A stretch of 64,000 nucleotides of DNA from Gilliamella apicola. GTDB lineage: Bacteria > Pseudomonadota > Gammaproteobacteria > Enterobacterales > Orbaceae. How positions within the stretch are numbered: the stretch's first letter is position 1; each line of letters begins with the position of its first letter. Below, in pieces: positions 49,772-60,725 of the stretch. The stretch is from contig NZ_CP007445.1 in NCBI RefSeq assembly GCF_000599985.1, positions 1,116,001 to 1,180,000 on the forward strand, read 5' to 3'. Made by a program: the position numbers and the translations under genes. Below the pieces are notes generated by a model, which saw nothing but the letters and a program-made list of their open reading frames with translations, ran no database searches and was not told the DNA's origin.

Positions 49772-50545
49772 TCAATTAATTTTTTTCGCTGTGACTAAAA
49801 TATATCTCGCTAAATTAAGATAAGGTTCAGATCGGCAATATTGTTTTTCAAGTTCAAGTAGTTGTTCAAAATGAGTTTCAGCCTTAGACTTATTCGCTAG
49901 ATAATCGTGGAAAATACGAATTCCTATTTTTTGTAAAATAATAAAATCTAACTGGGTAAGCCAATAATAGACATCTTTAGGCTCTCTTGGAAAATCAGGA
50001 GAAAGAGTCTTTTTTTTGCGTTTTGCAAGACCGGCTTGTGTATAGCCAAAATTACCCAATGTGACTGTTTTAAATAGCAGTCCATGATAGTTATAAAACA
50101 TTAATGATAAATAACCATCTGCTTTTAAGTGTTTTTTTAATGATTGGATTAATTCAATTGGTTCAGCAACCCATTCTAACACGGCATGACAAATAACAAT
50201 ATCGAACTGTTCTTCAAATAAAGTATGAAGTTGTTGTATTGAGCAGCAAAGGCAATTGATTTCAATATTTTCTTCGCTAGCCTTTTGTTTTGCTAGTTCA
50301 AGCATTTGTTGCGAAATATCACAAATTGTAACATTATGGCCAAGTTTAGCCAGTCTACAAGCAATTTGACCTTGTCCACCGCCAGCATCAAGGATATTTA
50401 GCGGTTTATGTGAAGGATAGTTTGCTAAGATATTTTCAAGTTCTTGCCAAACTACCGCTTCACGAATTCGCCCTTTGGTTGTGCCATAAATATTTTGTGC
50501 GAATTTATTGCTTATATCATCAAAATTGCGATCTTGTTTACTCAT
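49772..50545 (-). CDS. cmoM: tRNA 5-carboxymethoxyuridine methyltransferase CmoM
   Basis: 257 residues (E. coli SmtA/CmoM 261). DRNFDDISNKFAQNIYGTTKGRIREAVVWQ at the N-terminus, SAM loop ILDAGGGQGQ, CHAVLEWVAEP, LMFYNYHGLL, and the YCRSEPYLNLARYI end all match. Methylates cmo5U34 to mcmo5U34. Four bases downstream of plsC, likely one transcript. Confidence 0.95.
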   Translation of the reverse strand: MSKQDRNFDDISNKFAQNIYGTTKGRIREAVVWQELENILANYPSHKPLNILDAGGGQGQIACRLAKLGHNVTICDISQQMLELAKQKASEENIEINCLCCSIQQLHTLFEEQFDIVICHAVLEWVAEPIELIQSLKKHLKADGYLSLMFYNYHGLLFKTVTLGNFGYTQAGLAKRKKKTLSPDFPREPKDVYYWLTQLDFIILQKIGIRIFHDYLANKSKAETHFEQLLELEKQYCRSEPYLNLARYILVTAKKIN

Positions 50546-50548
50546 AAA

Positions 50549-51280
50549 TTACTTTTGACTATTAAGTTGTTGTACTTCAGCATTGATTTCCGCTATTTTA
50601 TTAGACATTTGCGCATAGCACTGTTCCATTAATGATTTGGCATCTTCTTTGTGAAGATTTTTAGTTTCAATTGGATCGAGCATTTCAACAATCATATGCC
50701 CATTATTAATACGATTTAACTTAATATTATTTGTCTCTGATACACAAATTGGCACTATAGGTACCCCAGCAGCTATTGCTGCTTTAAAAGCACCTGTTTT
50801 AAAAGGTAACAATCCTCGACCACGGCTACGCGTTCCTTCAGGAAACATCCAGATAGAAATACCACGATCTTGAATTTCTCTAACCACTTGTTCAATGGTA
50901 TCGCGTGCTTTTGATTTATTGTTACGGTCAATGAGTATATTACCTGTAAGGTAATAGAGTTGTCCAAAAAATGGAATCAATGCTAAACTTTTTTTGCCAA
51001 CAGTAACGGTTTTCGGTTGTACAATTTCAGCAGCAACAACCATATCATAATTATTTTGGTGATTAGCAATATAAACACAGCTTCCCATATTACTAATCTT
51101 TGAATAGGGGCGTGTAATAACTTTTACACCAAATATAGGTTGGAATAAAAAACTGAATAAATGGGCAAATCTAGCTACATTATTAGGATTTCTTGGATTG
51201 AATAAGCAAAAAATCACCCCTAAAACACAAATAATAATTCCTGTGATGACGACAAAAATTAAGCGAAAAAGAAAAACCAT
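50549..51280 (-). CDS. plsC: 1-acyl-sn-glycerol-3-phosphate acyltransferase
   Basis: 243 residues. N-terminal membrane helix (about 3-26), acyltransferase motif I NHQNNYDM near residue 74 (H-x4-D), motif III MFPEGTRSRGRGLLPFKTGA near residue 145, and PIVPICVSE. Produces phosphatidic acid for phospholipid synthesis. No ParC or other usual neighbours; instead followed by cmoM. Confidence 0.95.
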   Translation of the reverse strand: MVFLFRLIFVVITGIIICVLGVIFCLFNPRNPNNVARFAHLFSFLFQPIFGVKVITRPYSKISNMGSCVYIANHQNNYDMVVAAEIVQPKTVTVGKKSLALIPFFGQLYYLTGNILIDRNNKSKARDTIEQVVREIQDRGISIWMFPEGTRSRGRGLLPFKTGAFKAAIAAGVPIVPICVSETNNIKLNRINNGHMIVEMLDPIETKNLHKEDAKSLMEQCYAQMSNKIAEINAEVQQLNSQK

Positions 51281-51369
51281 AATTTACCTCATAAGTTAAC
51301 TTGGCGTATTATATACATAATCAATGTTAATATACAGTTTGTAAAAATAACGCCGTCTATGGGATGTTT

Positions 51370-52089
51370 ATGCACAGATCAACGATTATTTGGGACGAAA
51401 ATCAAACTCCAATTTCAACATATTTTGATGATGTATATTTTAATACGGAAGGAGCCATTGACGAAACCCGTTACGTGTTTATTGAAGGTAATGATTTGTA
51501 TCAACGTTTTTTACACCATGAGCAAGATACATTTATAGTGGGTGAAACAGGTTTCGGTTCAGGTCTTAGTTTTTTGATTTTATGGCAATCATTTTTGAAT
51601 TTTAGAAATCAATATCCAGATCATATTCTTAAAAAACTTAAATTTTTTAGTGTTGAAAAATTTCCATTGTTGCCAGAAGAATTACTGCAAATACATTTTA
51701 ATGTATTAAAGACAGATAAATGTCTACAAAAGTTAGCATTACAACTGCAAACCAGTTTAAGTGAAGGTAAAAACATCTGCCAGTTCGATAGCATTACATT
51801 GTCTATTTTTTATGATGATGTTAGCTATTTTCCGGATTTCCTAAAAAAACAGAATATATTGATTAATGCTTGGTTTTTTGACGGATTTTCGCCAGCTAAA
51901 AACCCTGATATGTGGTCAGAATCTTTGTTTAAAAAATGTTATTTATTAACAGCACTTAATGGTACGTTTGCGACTTTTACTGCTGCAGGATTTGTACGTC
52001 GTAACTTAGTTAATGCTGGATTTAATGTTTCCAAACGTAAGGGATTTGGTATAAAGCGTGAAATGTTAATCGGTAATAAAATCATATAG
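51370..52089 (+). CDS. mnmD: Stand-alone tRNA 5-aminomethyl-2-thiouridine methyltransferase (MnmD / MnmC N-domain)
   Basis: 239 residues matching the methyltransferase half of E. coli MnmC (668 residues): TYFDDVYFN, VGETGFGSGLSFLILWQ, FSVEKFPL, AWFFDGFSPAKNPDMWSE, TFTAAGFVRRNL and KRKGFGIKREMLIG. The protein stops right where the FAD oxidoreductase half begins in MnmC. No remnant of that half is readable downstream. Methylates nm5(s2)U34 to mnm5(s2)U34. ATG 51370 has GGGA with 5-base spacing; an ATG six bases earlier overlaps that site. Confidence 0.92.
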   Translation: MHRSTIIWDENQTPISTYFDDVYFNTEGAIDETRYVFIEGNDLYQRFLHHEQDTFIVGETGFGSGLSFLILWQSFLNFRNQYPDHILKKLKFFSVEKFPLLPEELLQIHFNVLKTDKCLQKLALQLQTSLSEGKNICQFDSITLSIFYDDVSYFPDFLKKQNILINAWFFDGFSPAKNPDMWSESLFKKCYLLTALNGTFATFTAAGFVRRNLVNAGFNVSKRKGFGIKREMLIGNKII

Positions 52090-52430
52090 TCTTGTTTCTT
52101 TCACAAAACATAAAATTAAGTGAAAAATCTAAATTTGAACGTTCAATTCTTAAATAATATCCTTATAGTCAAGCTAGAGATACTCATAGTGATATGAAAT
52201 TGGATATATTTTTTATAAAAAATTTATGAATAAATAGAAAGTTAAATCCCATTTTAAGATGGGGTTTAACTAATTATAAATGCTAAAATTAGCTTTTCAG
52301 AGCAATTTTAATAAAGATAAAAACCAATTAATCTAATCTTTATATCATGTTGTTAACATTTAGATGCATTATTTTCAAATCCGCCAACATTCATAAATTT
52401 TATAGTTTGCCTTAACTTTGATTAATATAT
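52090..52430. other. Gene-free gap with strong hairpin
   Basis: 341 bases between convergent mnmD and tamB. A 12-bp stem (GTTAAATCCCAT at 52241-52252 with ATGGGGTTTAAC at 52259-52270, one T-G pair) is the only clear structure. It lacks a T run; a smaller GCTAA/TTAGC stem followed by TTTT is at 52282-52297. No coding remnant is readable, in particular none of the MnmC oxidoreductase domain. Confidence 0.55.
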
Positions 52431-55400
52431 TTAAAATTCAAATTGATAAATTACGTCTAATGCTTGAGCCAACCCCGATGTTGCTTCTAAATAAAGACTT
52501 GGCATAAGTCTATAACGTAATGTAAAAGTTGCCAAAGAATCAAAAATACCCACTCCATATTTAAGTTGCAGATGCGGTAAAATATAGCCACTTACGACCA
52601 CTTTAGAACTATCACCAGCGCCTTGAGTATCTAAAGTAAGATTTTTAATCCCAAATATATTACCAATATCACCAATGTATTTGCCCGTTTTGGATGTACC
52701 GATTCCGACTAATAATGCTGTCATCATGTCGTTTTCACTCTGATCTGAGTTATCAAGACCTTGTCCACGGATTAAGTAAGATAGTGCTTCTTGCTGAGAC
52801 ATTGTCGGGTCTGAGAAGATGTCAATTCTTGGATCCTCCGATGAACCAGTTACCCGAATTCCTGCTGTAATATTATTTTTATCCATTGAATCTGGGTTAC
52901 GAATTGCTTCAATATCAAGTTGGGCGCGATCGCTAGGTCCTGAAAAAGTAATCACACCTTTACGAATAATTAAATCTTGACCATAAGCATGAAACCGTCC
53001 ACTAGGAATTAATACTTCACCATGTAGGTCTAAACCTTTATTAGTTTGAGTAGCAACTAAATGTCCTTTTAGTTTAGCTTTTAAACCAAATGCATCAACA
53101 GAAACATCATCCCCGATGTTAATTTCAAGATGACTATTGATTTTCATACCGAATTTTTGTTGTTCTATTTGATTACCATTTCTATCTAGCATCACTTCAT
53201 CTGGTGATACATCTATACTTGATGCAGGCAGTGAATCAACAGTTATTTTACCTTTTGGTATATTTACTTTACCTAATAAGGTTAACTCATCTTGAGTTGC
53301 GTTAATTTTGATATCAGGAACAATACTCATAACAATCATCGGTGGAACCGTTACCTGCATTGCTGCACCATTAACCGTTAAATTAGCCTGCCATTTATCT
53401 AAATTTTGCCAGCTTGCATTACCGTTAATATCCACATTACCTGATTGAGTCTTGAGAACACCTTGTAAGCTTGATGATTTACCATTCAATTTTATATCAA
53501 CCGTTGCTGATTTAATGTCGATAGGTAATTGATTCGATTTTATTTCGCTTTGTTTAAGATTGATATTACCCGTTAGATAAGGATCCATTAACGAACCAGA
53601 AAATTTGACTGCTCCATTAATGGCACCTTTAGTATATTCATTTTTATCTAATAATGGGTTAAGTATTGCCAAGGCCAAATTATCAATAATCAATTGACCG
53701 CTTAATTTTTTCTGATTATTCGGATCAGTAATAACCAGATCTCCATTAATTTTTCCTAATTGTTTCAGACTAAAATGCCAATCCAATTTGGCCTGTTGTT
53801 CATTAAATTCAGCATTAATATTGAATAAATCAAATGGAATAGGTAAAGCTTGATTTGCTACCATCTGTTGAACAAAAATTGTATTACTGGTTATATAAGC
53901 TTTAATAGCAGGAGTTTTATTGCTATTTCCGAATTTAATCTCTGCTTTACCATTTACTGTACCAGCAAGTTTTGTTTCTCCATCATTAGGTATAGGTAGC
54001 CTAGCCAAATCAATATTTTTCAACGTTATTGTCGTTTGAGTATTAGGTGCAGGTGCTAATGGCTTATCTAAGCAAATGTTTGATGAGTTATTGTGCCAAC
54101 AATGGGCACTAACAGTAGGTATTTGCTGATTTAAGTCATAAGTTAATATCAAAGGCTGAGTTAATGACCAATGGTTATTATTACCAAAATTTAATAGTGC
54201 ATTAGATATATTGCCGCTCCATTTTGTATGGTCTTTGTCTATTTTTCCCGTTAATGATGTTTTAAATGATGCAGGATTACCATCAAGATCAATATTTAAA
54301 GTATGTTTACTTTCATTACCCACAAGATCAATATCTGCTTTTTTTATTACTTGGTTTGCAACTTCAATATTGTGTCCAATGAGTTTTAGCTGTAAGTTTA
54401 ATTGGTCTTGATAATGTATTTTACCGGCTAAATTTGCTTTAGATATTGAGATATTTGGTATCTTTAATGCATCTATGGTCAAATTTGTATCAATGACAGG
54501 ATTTGATTTTGTCCCAGCCATTTTAATGTTACCAAAAATTGAGCCTTGCATTTCATCAACCAATAATGCTAAAGATGTTAGATTAAGTTTTGCATTTAAA
54601 TTAGCCTTTTCCGTTGATCCTTCTACATTTATTTGATTTTTATCCCAAATTACTACCAGATTATTTGCTGACAAATTATATTTAGAATCAACTTGTAAAT
54701 TACCGTTAGCCGAAAAATCAGCTTGTTTAATTTTACCTTTTAGATCAAGGTCGGTAACATTGAATTGCCAAGTTTCACCTGCTAATTTCCCCGTTGTATT
54801 AAGTTTACCATTTAATTTTATTGGATATTCAGGTAACTCTTTTGTTAGATCAACTTGATTAAGTTTCACATTAGTATTCCATTGCAGTGAATTTTGCCAA
54901 TTCACATTTCCTGATGCTGCAATCTGACCTTGTGGTAAATTGATGATTCCTCGGTTAAATGTTGCTCCTTGGTTAGTACCATTACCTGCAATATCAAATG
55001 TTGTTGAAGGTAAATTTTCACCAGCTACAGAGCCTTTAGCTGATAAATTATATTGTTCCACATTACCATCAATCGCTAGGTCAAAATTATTAAGTTGATA
55101 TTGAGCAGTTCCCTCTACAGGCCATTGAATATGTTTACCACTTAATTTGGTCATAACTGGTAAATATTTCTCGATGAAATTAATATGACCATCGATATTA
55201 AGTTCATTCAATCCTGTAACAGATGTATGAGTTGTTAATTTACCTAATAAGTTACCAGTAAATTGTCCCTCTAAATGGTTTTCTTTTGTATCAGCTTTAA
55301 TAAACGCAACTAGAGGCCAATCATCACCAAGTGTGATCTCACCATTAACCAATGCATGTCCATTTAGATAAGGCGTTTGTATATTGGTATCAACTTGTTT

Positions 55401-56243
55401 TACCATAATATGGTTGTTTACCATATCAGTTTTAATGGTAACTTGATTAAAGCGAAAATCTTCCCCTCCGATATGTAATAACCAATTATCTCCAGTTAAG
55501 CTACTAACATTAATGTCTAATGGAATACTTACTTGAGGTAAATAATGAATCAATGGTTCATTAAATAATTGATTAATCTGTTCATTAATTGGTAAATTAT
55601 TTTCTGCTTTTTGTTCTTGAGGTGATGTGTTATCAGAAAAAACTGCACTCAAATCCATAGCAACCGAAGGATATACGTAAATTTTTTCATTAACCCATAT
55701 CGCTTTACCTGTAAAACTTGACATACCGAATTGCATATCATCAACATTCACTTTGACATTGTTTAGCTGTGTAGTTTTTAATTCAATCGGTAACGGTGTT
55801 TTGATAATAAAACGTTGTTCATCAACAATTGTATCTGCAACATCATTTTCTGAATATTCAAATTGTTTAGTATCAATCTGAACATTAATCCCTTTTGCAT
55901 CAAATTTTTTTAAACAGATCTTGGTCTGTATTAAGCATAAACCGGATAACTTCACAGAAGCATCCTCAACGCCAACATGGACTCCAGTTAAATCTAAAGA
56001 AAGTCCTTGTATATGTAAATTATGAAACGATCCCTCAACTTGTTGAATTTTGAGTTCAGGCAGATATTTATTTAATGCGAACATTGTTATTTTTACACCT
56101 AAACTGGTGTAAATTATCAGCGTGATAAATGTAATTAGAAAGATGAAAATAGACAGTATGATAATACTGCGTTTTCTCCATTTTCCTTTTCTTTTTGATT
56201 TTGAATTTTCAGTAACTGAGTCATGATTAGCATTTTCAGACAT
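52431..56243 (-). CDS. tamB: Translocation and assembly module subunit TamB
   Basis: 1270 residues (E. coli 1259). Signal anchor at about 24-48 (RSIIILSIFIFLITFITLIIYTS), then a very long repetitive beta region forming a hydrophobic groove across the periplasm, and the conserved C-terminal TamB domain: VDSLPASSIDVSPDEVML, LDLHGEVLIPSGRFHAYGQDL, LSYLIRGQGLDNSD, SGYILPHLQLKYGVGIFDS and a terminal YQFEF. Works with TamA in outer-membrane protein assembly and phospholipid transport. Begins one base after the tamA stop. Confidence 0.96.
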   Translation of the reverse strand: MSENANHDSVTENSKSKRKGKWRKRSIIILSIFIFLITFITLIIYTSLGVKITMFALNKYLPELKIQQVEGSFHNLHIQGLSLDLTGVHVGVEDASVKLSGLCLIQTKICLKKFDAKGINVQIDTKQFEYSENDVADTIVDEQRFIIKTPLPIELKTTQLNNVKVNVDDMQFGMSSFTGKAIWVNEKIYVYPSVAMDLSAVFSDNTSPQEQKAENNLPINEQINQLFNEPLIHYLPQVSIPLDINVSSLTGDNWLLHIGGEDFRFNQVTIKTDMVNNHIMVKQVDTNIQTPYLNGHALVNGEITLGDDWPLVAFIKADTKENHLEGQFTGNLLGKLTTHTSVTGLNELNIDGHINFIEKYLPVMTKLSGKHIQWPVEGTAQYQLNNFDLAIDGNVEQYNLSAKGSVAGENLPSTTFDIAGNGTNQGATFNRGIINLPQGQIAASGNVNWQNSLQWNTNVKLNQVDLTKELPEYPIKLNGKLNTTGKLAGETWQFNVTDLDLKGKIKQADFSANGNLQVDSKYNLSANNLVVIWDKNQINVEGSTEKANLNAKLNLTSLALLVDEMQGSIFGNIKMAGTKSNPVIDTNLTIDALKIPNISISKANLAGKIHYQDQLNLQLKLIGHNIEVANQVIKKADIDLVGNESKHTLNIDLDGNPASFKTSLTGKIDKDHTKWSGNISNALLNFGNNNHWSLTQPLILTYDLNQQIPTVSAHCWHNNSSNICLDKPLAPAPNTQTTITLKNIDLARLPIPNDGETKLAGTVNGKAEIKFGNSNKTPAIKAYITSNTIFVQQMVANQALPIPFDLFNINAEFNEQQAKLDWHFSLKQLGKINGDLVITDPNNQKKLSGQLIIDNLALAILNPLLDKNEYTKGAINGAVKFSGSLMDPYLTGNINLKQSEIKSNQLPIDIKSATVDIKLNGKSSSLQGVLKTQSGNVDINGNASWQNLDKWQANLTVNGAAMQVTVPPMIVMSIVPDIKINATQDELTLLGKVNIPKGKITVDSLPASSIDVSPDEVMLDRNGNQIEQQKFGMKINSHLEINIGDDVSVDAFGLKAKLKGHLVATQTNKGLDLHGEVLIPSGRFHAYGQDLIIRKGVITFSGPSDRAQLDIEAIRNPDSMDKNNITAGIRVTGSSEDPRIDIFSDPTMSQQEALSYLIRGQGLDNSDQSENDMMTALLVGIGTSKTGKYIGDIGNIFGIKNLTLDTQGAGDSSKVVVSGYILPHLQLKYGVGIFDSLATFTLRYRLMPSLYLEATSGLAQALDVIYQFEF

Positions 56244-56244
56244 T

Positions 56245-57963
56245 TTATAATTCGCTTCCTAAACCAATATATAGGTGAATAGAGCCTTTATCTTTTCTGT
56301 TTAATGGGGTCGCCAGATCTAATTTTATAGGACCTACAGGTGATGACCATCTAATTCCAAATCCACTACCTGTATAAAATTTTGCTTTATCAACTTTATC
56401 TATGGCTTCACCACTATCAACAAATAGTGCTCCCCACCATGAACCAGATAAATTATATTGATATTCTGCCGAACCGGTAATGAGTTTAGAAGCACCTTTA
56501 AGCTTACCTTTTTTATCCTCTGGCGAAATTGATTGGTAACTGTAACCACGAATACTTCGATCACCACCAGCAAAGAATCGGAAAGAAGGTGGCACTCTAT
56601 CAAAATTACTTGCTCTAATTATCCCAAAGTTCCCTCTGACAATAAATCGATGAGATTCTTTTAATGAACGGATCCAAGTTTGTTGAGCTTGAAAACGAAC
56701 TAAATTTATATCAGACCCTAACGATTCTGCAGCGGCTTCAACTGAATAACGTTGGGAGTCACCCCACATAGCTAATAAGTTACCGTCACTTCGAATACGT
56801 GAAAGACTAAGTGAAGGATAGTATAGAAATGTTTTATAACTTGAATAACCTTGGGTAAAATCATCTCGTAACATATTTATTCCTAGGGCTGTTTGCCATC
56901 CTTCAAAGTGATCCCAATTGCGCAATGCACCAAAAGTATAAGAACGCGAGTATGTGTCATTATTGTCAATTTTTTTATAACCGCCTTGGATAGTATAATA
57001 TTGCTCTAAAGGTGATTGTTTTAATGGTATTTTATAACTCATGGTTATCATTTGTTCGGGTGATGATAGGGATAAATCACTTTGAAAACTTTGCCCACGA
57101 CTATTAATCCAAGGTTTACTCCAACCAATCTTACCATGTACGCCATTATCCGTTGAATATCCTAACCCTAAATCCATACTATTTCTTTTACGTGGTGAAG
57201 TTGTCACTTCGATGGGGAGCGTTTTATCGTCACTTAGATGAGGAAAGTCTGGTGTAACAAGAACAGAATTAAACCAGTTAGTTGAATTAAGACGTCTGTT
57301 TAATATAGATAGCTGTTCTGCCGTATATTTTTCACCTTCTTTAAATGGCACTAAATTTGCCAAATAATCTTTACGAATTTTCACATTTGGAAAACTAACT
57401 TTACCAAATTTGTAACGTTGACCAGTATTGAAATCAATATTCCAAAAAGCTTGGTGTTCGTAATTTGATACAGCTAACTGATGTTTTGACATATTAGCAT
57501 CAAAATATCCTTTTTCTAACGATAAATTAAGCAATGCTTTTTTGAAAGATTCGTAACTACCATGATTTAAAATATCGCCTTTTTTAGGCAAGTCATGTTC
57601 TAACAGTTCATTAAAATCTTTGTCTTGTTCACCTTCCCCAGTAATATTTATGTTAAGTTCTTCAACTAATACTGGTACACCAGGCGAAATTTTAACAGTT
57701 AATACTTTAGGATCTTGTTCAAAATATTCAAAACTTGGGGAGTAATATCCCAACGCGCGAAGGGCCTTTTGTGCTTCGCTTTCAAAATAACGCTTAAAAT
57801 TAGGTGAATTATTGATTTTATTTGGTTCAATTAATGAAATGCGGGCATCCACATTATCAGCAAGTTCCCCAGATAAACCTTTAATTGATAACTTCATATC
57901 AGCATAAGAATATGCTGTAGCTATCATTAAAACGAAACATAATAAATGGGAAAATCGTGGCAC
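56245..57963 (-). CDS. tamA: Translocation and assembly module subunit TamA
   Basis: 572 residues. Signal peptide ending at TAYSYA, three POTRA domains (about 25-260), and a 16-strand Omp85 barrel with the RFFAGGDRSIRGYSYQSI loop (lid-lock RGY motif) and terminal Leu. GTG 57963 follows GAGG with five bases and is preferred; the frame also holds a GTG six bases earlier that overlaps the ribosome site. Divergence in POTRA1 is normal for this family. Confidence 0.95.
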   Translation of the reverse strand: MPRFSHLLCFVLMIATAYSYADMKLSIKGLSGELADNVDARISLIEPNKINNSPNFKRYFESEAQKALRALGYYSPSFEYFEQDPKVLTVKISPGVPVLVEELNINITGEGEQDKDFNELLEHDLPKKGDILNHGSYESFKKALLNLSLEKGYFDANMSKHQLAVSNYEHQAFWNIDFNTGQRYKFGKVSFPNVKIRKDYLANLVPFKEGEKYTAEQLSILNRRLNSTNWFNSVLVTPDFPHLSDDKTLPIEVTTSPRKRNSMDLGLGYSTDNGVHGKIGWSKPWINSRGQSFQSDLSLSSPEQMITMSYKIPLKQSPLEQYYTIQGGYKKIDNNDTYSRSYTFGALRNWDHFEGWQTALGINMLRDDFTQGYSSYKTFLYYPSLSLSRIRSDGNLLAMWGDSQRYSVEAAAESLGSDINLVRFQAQQTWIRSLKESHRFIVRGNFGIIRASNFDRVPPSFRFFAGGDRSIRGYSYQSISPEDKKGKLKGASKLITGSAEYQYNLSGSWWGALFVDSGEAIDKVDKAKFYTGSGFGIRWSSPVGPIKLDLATPLNRKDKGSIHLYIGLGSEL

Positions 57964-58094
57964 AAACACCTCAATGTTTTTTAGAAATTGTTTTGGGATC
58001 TGTTATGGGTTTGTTATTGTCTATAAATTTAACATACTTGCTGTTTCATCGTCTATGATACGCTTTGTAAAATAAAGTAAATTCTCTTCAAATA

Positions 58095-58547
58095 TTATAT
58101 TCGAGAAGGATATTTTTCGATCCATTGTTTTAGGTTTTCAAGTATCCTTACTAGGTTATATTTAGATAATTCAAAAACAATTGTCCAATCATTTTGTAAA
58201 TCATAGGAAGCATCAAAGCAAAAATCTGGTTTAAGCTCACAACTAAGTGTAATTGAAATTGTTACCATTTGATTTTTATAAGAAATGAATGCAAGCGAAA
58301 AGCAAGGCTCTGTAAAATCTAACATAGCATCACTTGGTAATCGGCTTTTTGATAAATCATTAAACCAATTGTATAGTGTGTGTAAATCAGCGATTTCTAA
58401 AGCAGGATCGGTTTTTTCAAACCGATTACCGCTTTGTTGGACGATGACTTTTAGTAAACACCAATCATCTTTGCTGTCAGGGAACTCATAACCGACGATA
58501 CCAAATTGTAAATTTACTGTATTTGTAATATCTGTTAACTTGATCAT
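58095..58547 (-). CDS. WapI-like immunity-family protein
   Basis: 150 residues, soluble and acidic. The order VGYEFPDSKDDWCLLKVIV, DPALEIADLHTLYNWFNDL, LDFTEPCFSLAFISYKNQ, then FELSKYNLVRILENLKQWIEKYP resembles the WapI family, proteins classed as immunity partners of contact-dependent or polymorphic toxins. I recognise the pattern but not with certainty. No toxin gene, Rhs or CdiA fragment adjoins it; the neighbours are hpt and tamA. It could be an orphan immunity gene or a family member with another job. Confidence 0.6.
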   Translation of the reverse strand: MIKLTDITNTVNLQFGIVGYEFPDSKDDWCLLKVIVQQSGNRFEKTDPALEIADLHTLYNWFNDLSKSRLPSDAMLDFTEPCFSLAFISYKNQMVTISITLSCELKPDFCFDASYDLQNDWTIVFELSKYNLVRILENLKQWIEKYPSRI

Positions 58548-58593
58548 TTATTCGTCCTTACTGGCTTTTTTAAATTTTAAAACTAATCCTTAA

Positions 58594-59133
58594 TTAAGAG
58601 TCAAGTAATGTTACATGACCAATATAAGGTAAGTGACGATAGTGCTGAGCATAGTCAATACCATAGCCAACTACAAACTCATCTGGAATAGAAAAGCCGA
58701 TGTATTTCACTGGTACATTTACTTCTCGACGTGACGGTTTGTCAAGTAAAGTGCAAATTTCAATGCTACGTGGGTGACGTAATTTTAAGATTGCCATCAC
58801 TTTACTTAGTGTATTACCCGTATCAATAATATCTTCAACAATTAATACATCTTTATCGCGGATATCTTCATCCAAATCCTTTAAAATTTTGACATCGCGA
58901 TTACTAACAACCGCATTACCATAACTTGATGCAGTCATAAAATCGACTTCATGACCAACGGTGATTGCTCGACTTAAATCGGCCATAAATATAAATGAAC
59001 CTCGCAAAAGTCCAACTAAAACAAGTTCGTTTTGGCTATCTTTATAATCTTGACTAATTTGTAAACCTAAATCAATTACGCGTTTTTTGATATCTTGTTC
59101 AGATATCATCATTTCTAATGTGTGTTTTTTCAT
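58594..59133 (-). CDS. hpt: Hypoxanthine phosphoribosyltransferase
   Basis: 179 residues (E. coli 178). PRPP loop [17 protein letters not shown] near residue 95, [15 protein letters not shown] near residue 42 and the purine-binding [23 protein letters not shown] near the end. Salvages hypoxanthine (and guanine weakly) to IMP in the cytosol. Complements deoD, which releases the free bases from nucleosides. Confidence 0.96.
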   Translation of the reverse strand: MKKHTLEMMISEQDIKKRVIDLGLQISQDYKDSQNELVLVGLLRGSFIFMADLSRAITVGHEVDFMTASSYGNAVVSNRDVKILKDLDEDIRDKDVLIVEDIIDTGNTLSKVMAILKLRHPRSIEICTLLDKPSRREVNVPVKYIGFSIPDEFVVGYGIDYAQHYRHLPYIGHVTLLDS

Positions 59134-59241
59134 TAATTGTGCTCAAAATAACTTTTTAAATAAATCGAACTAGATTTTAGCAATTTTCCTGGCTAAAAAG
59201 AATAAGAAGGTGATTTTTTATTAACCTAATAAAAATAATTG

Positions 59242-60630
<1,389 letters not shown>

Positions 60631-60725
60631 TTATTATAACGGAAATAAAATGACTTATATACAGTGCTTAACTAAAATGAGATTAAAGTGGGTGGGGTAA
60701 CTATAAAAAATAGTTAGGAATGATT

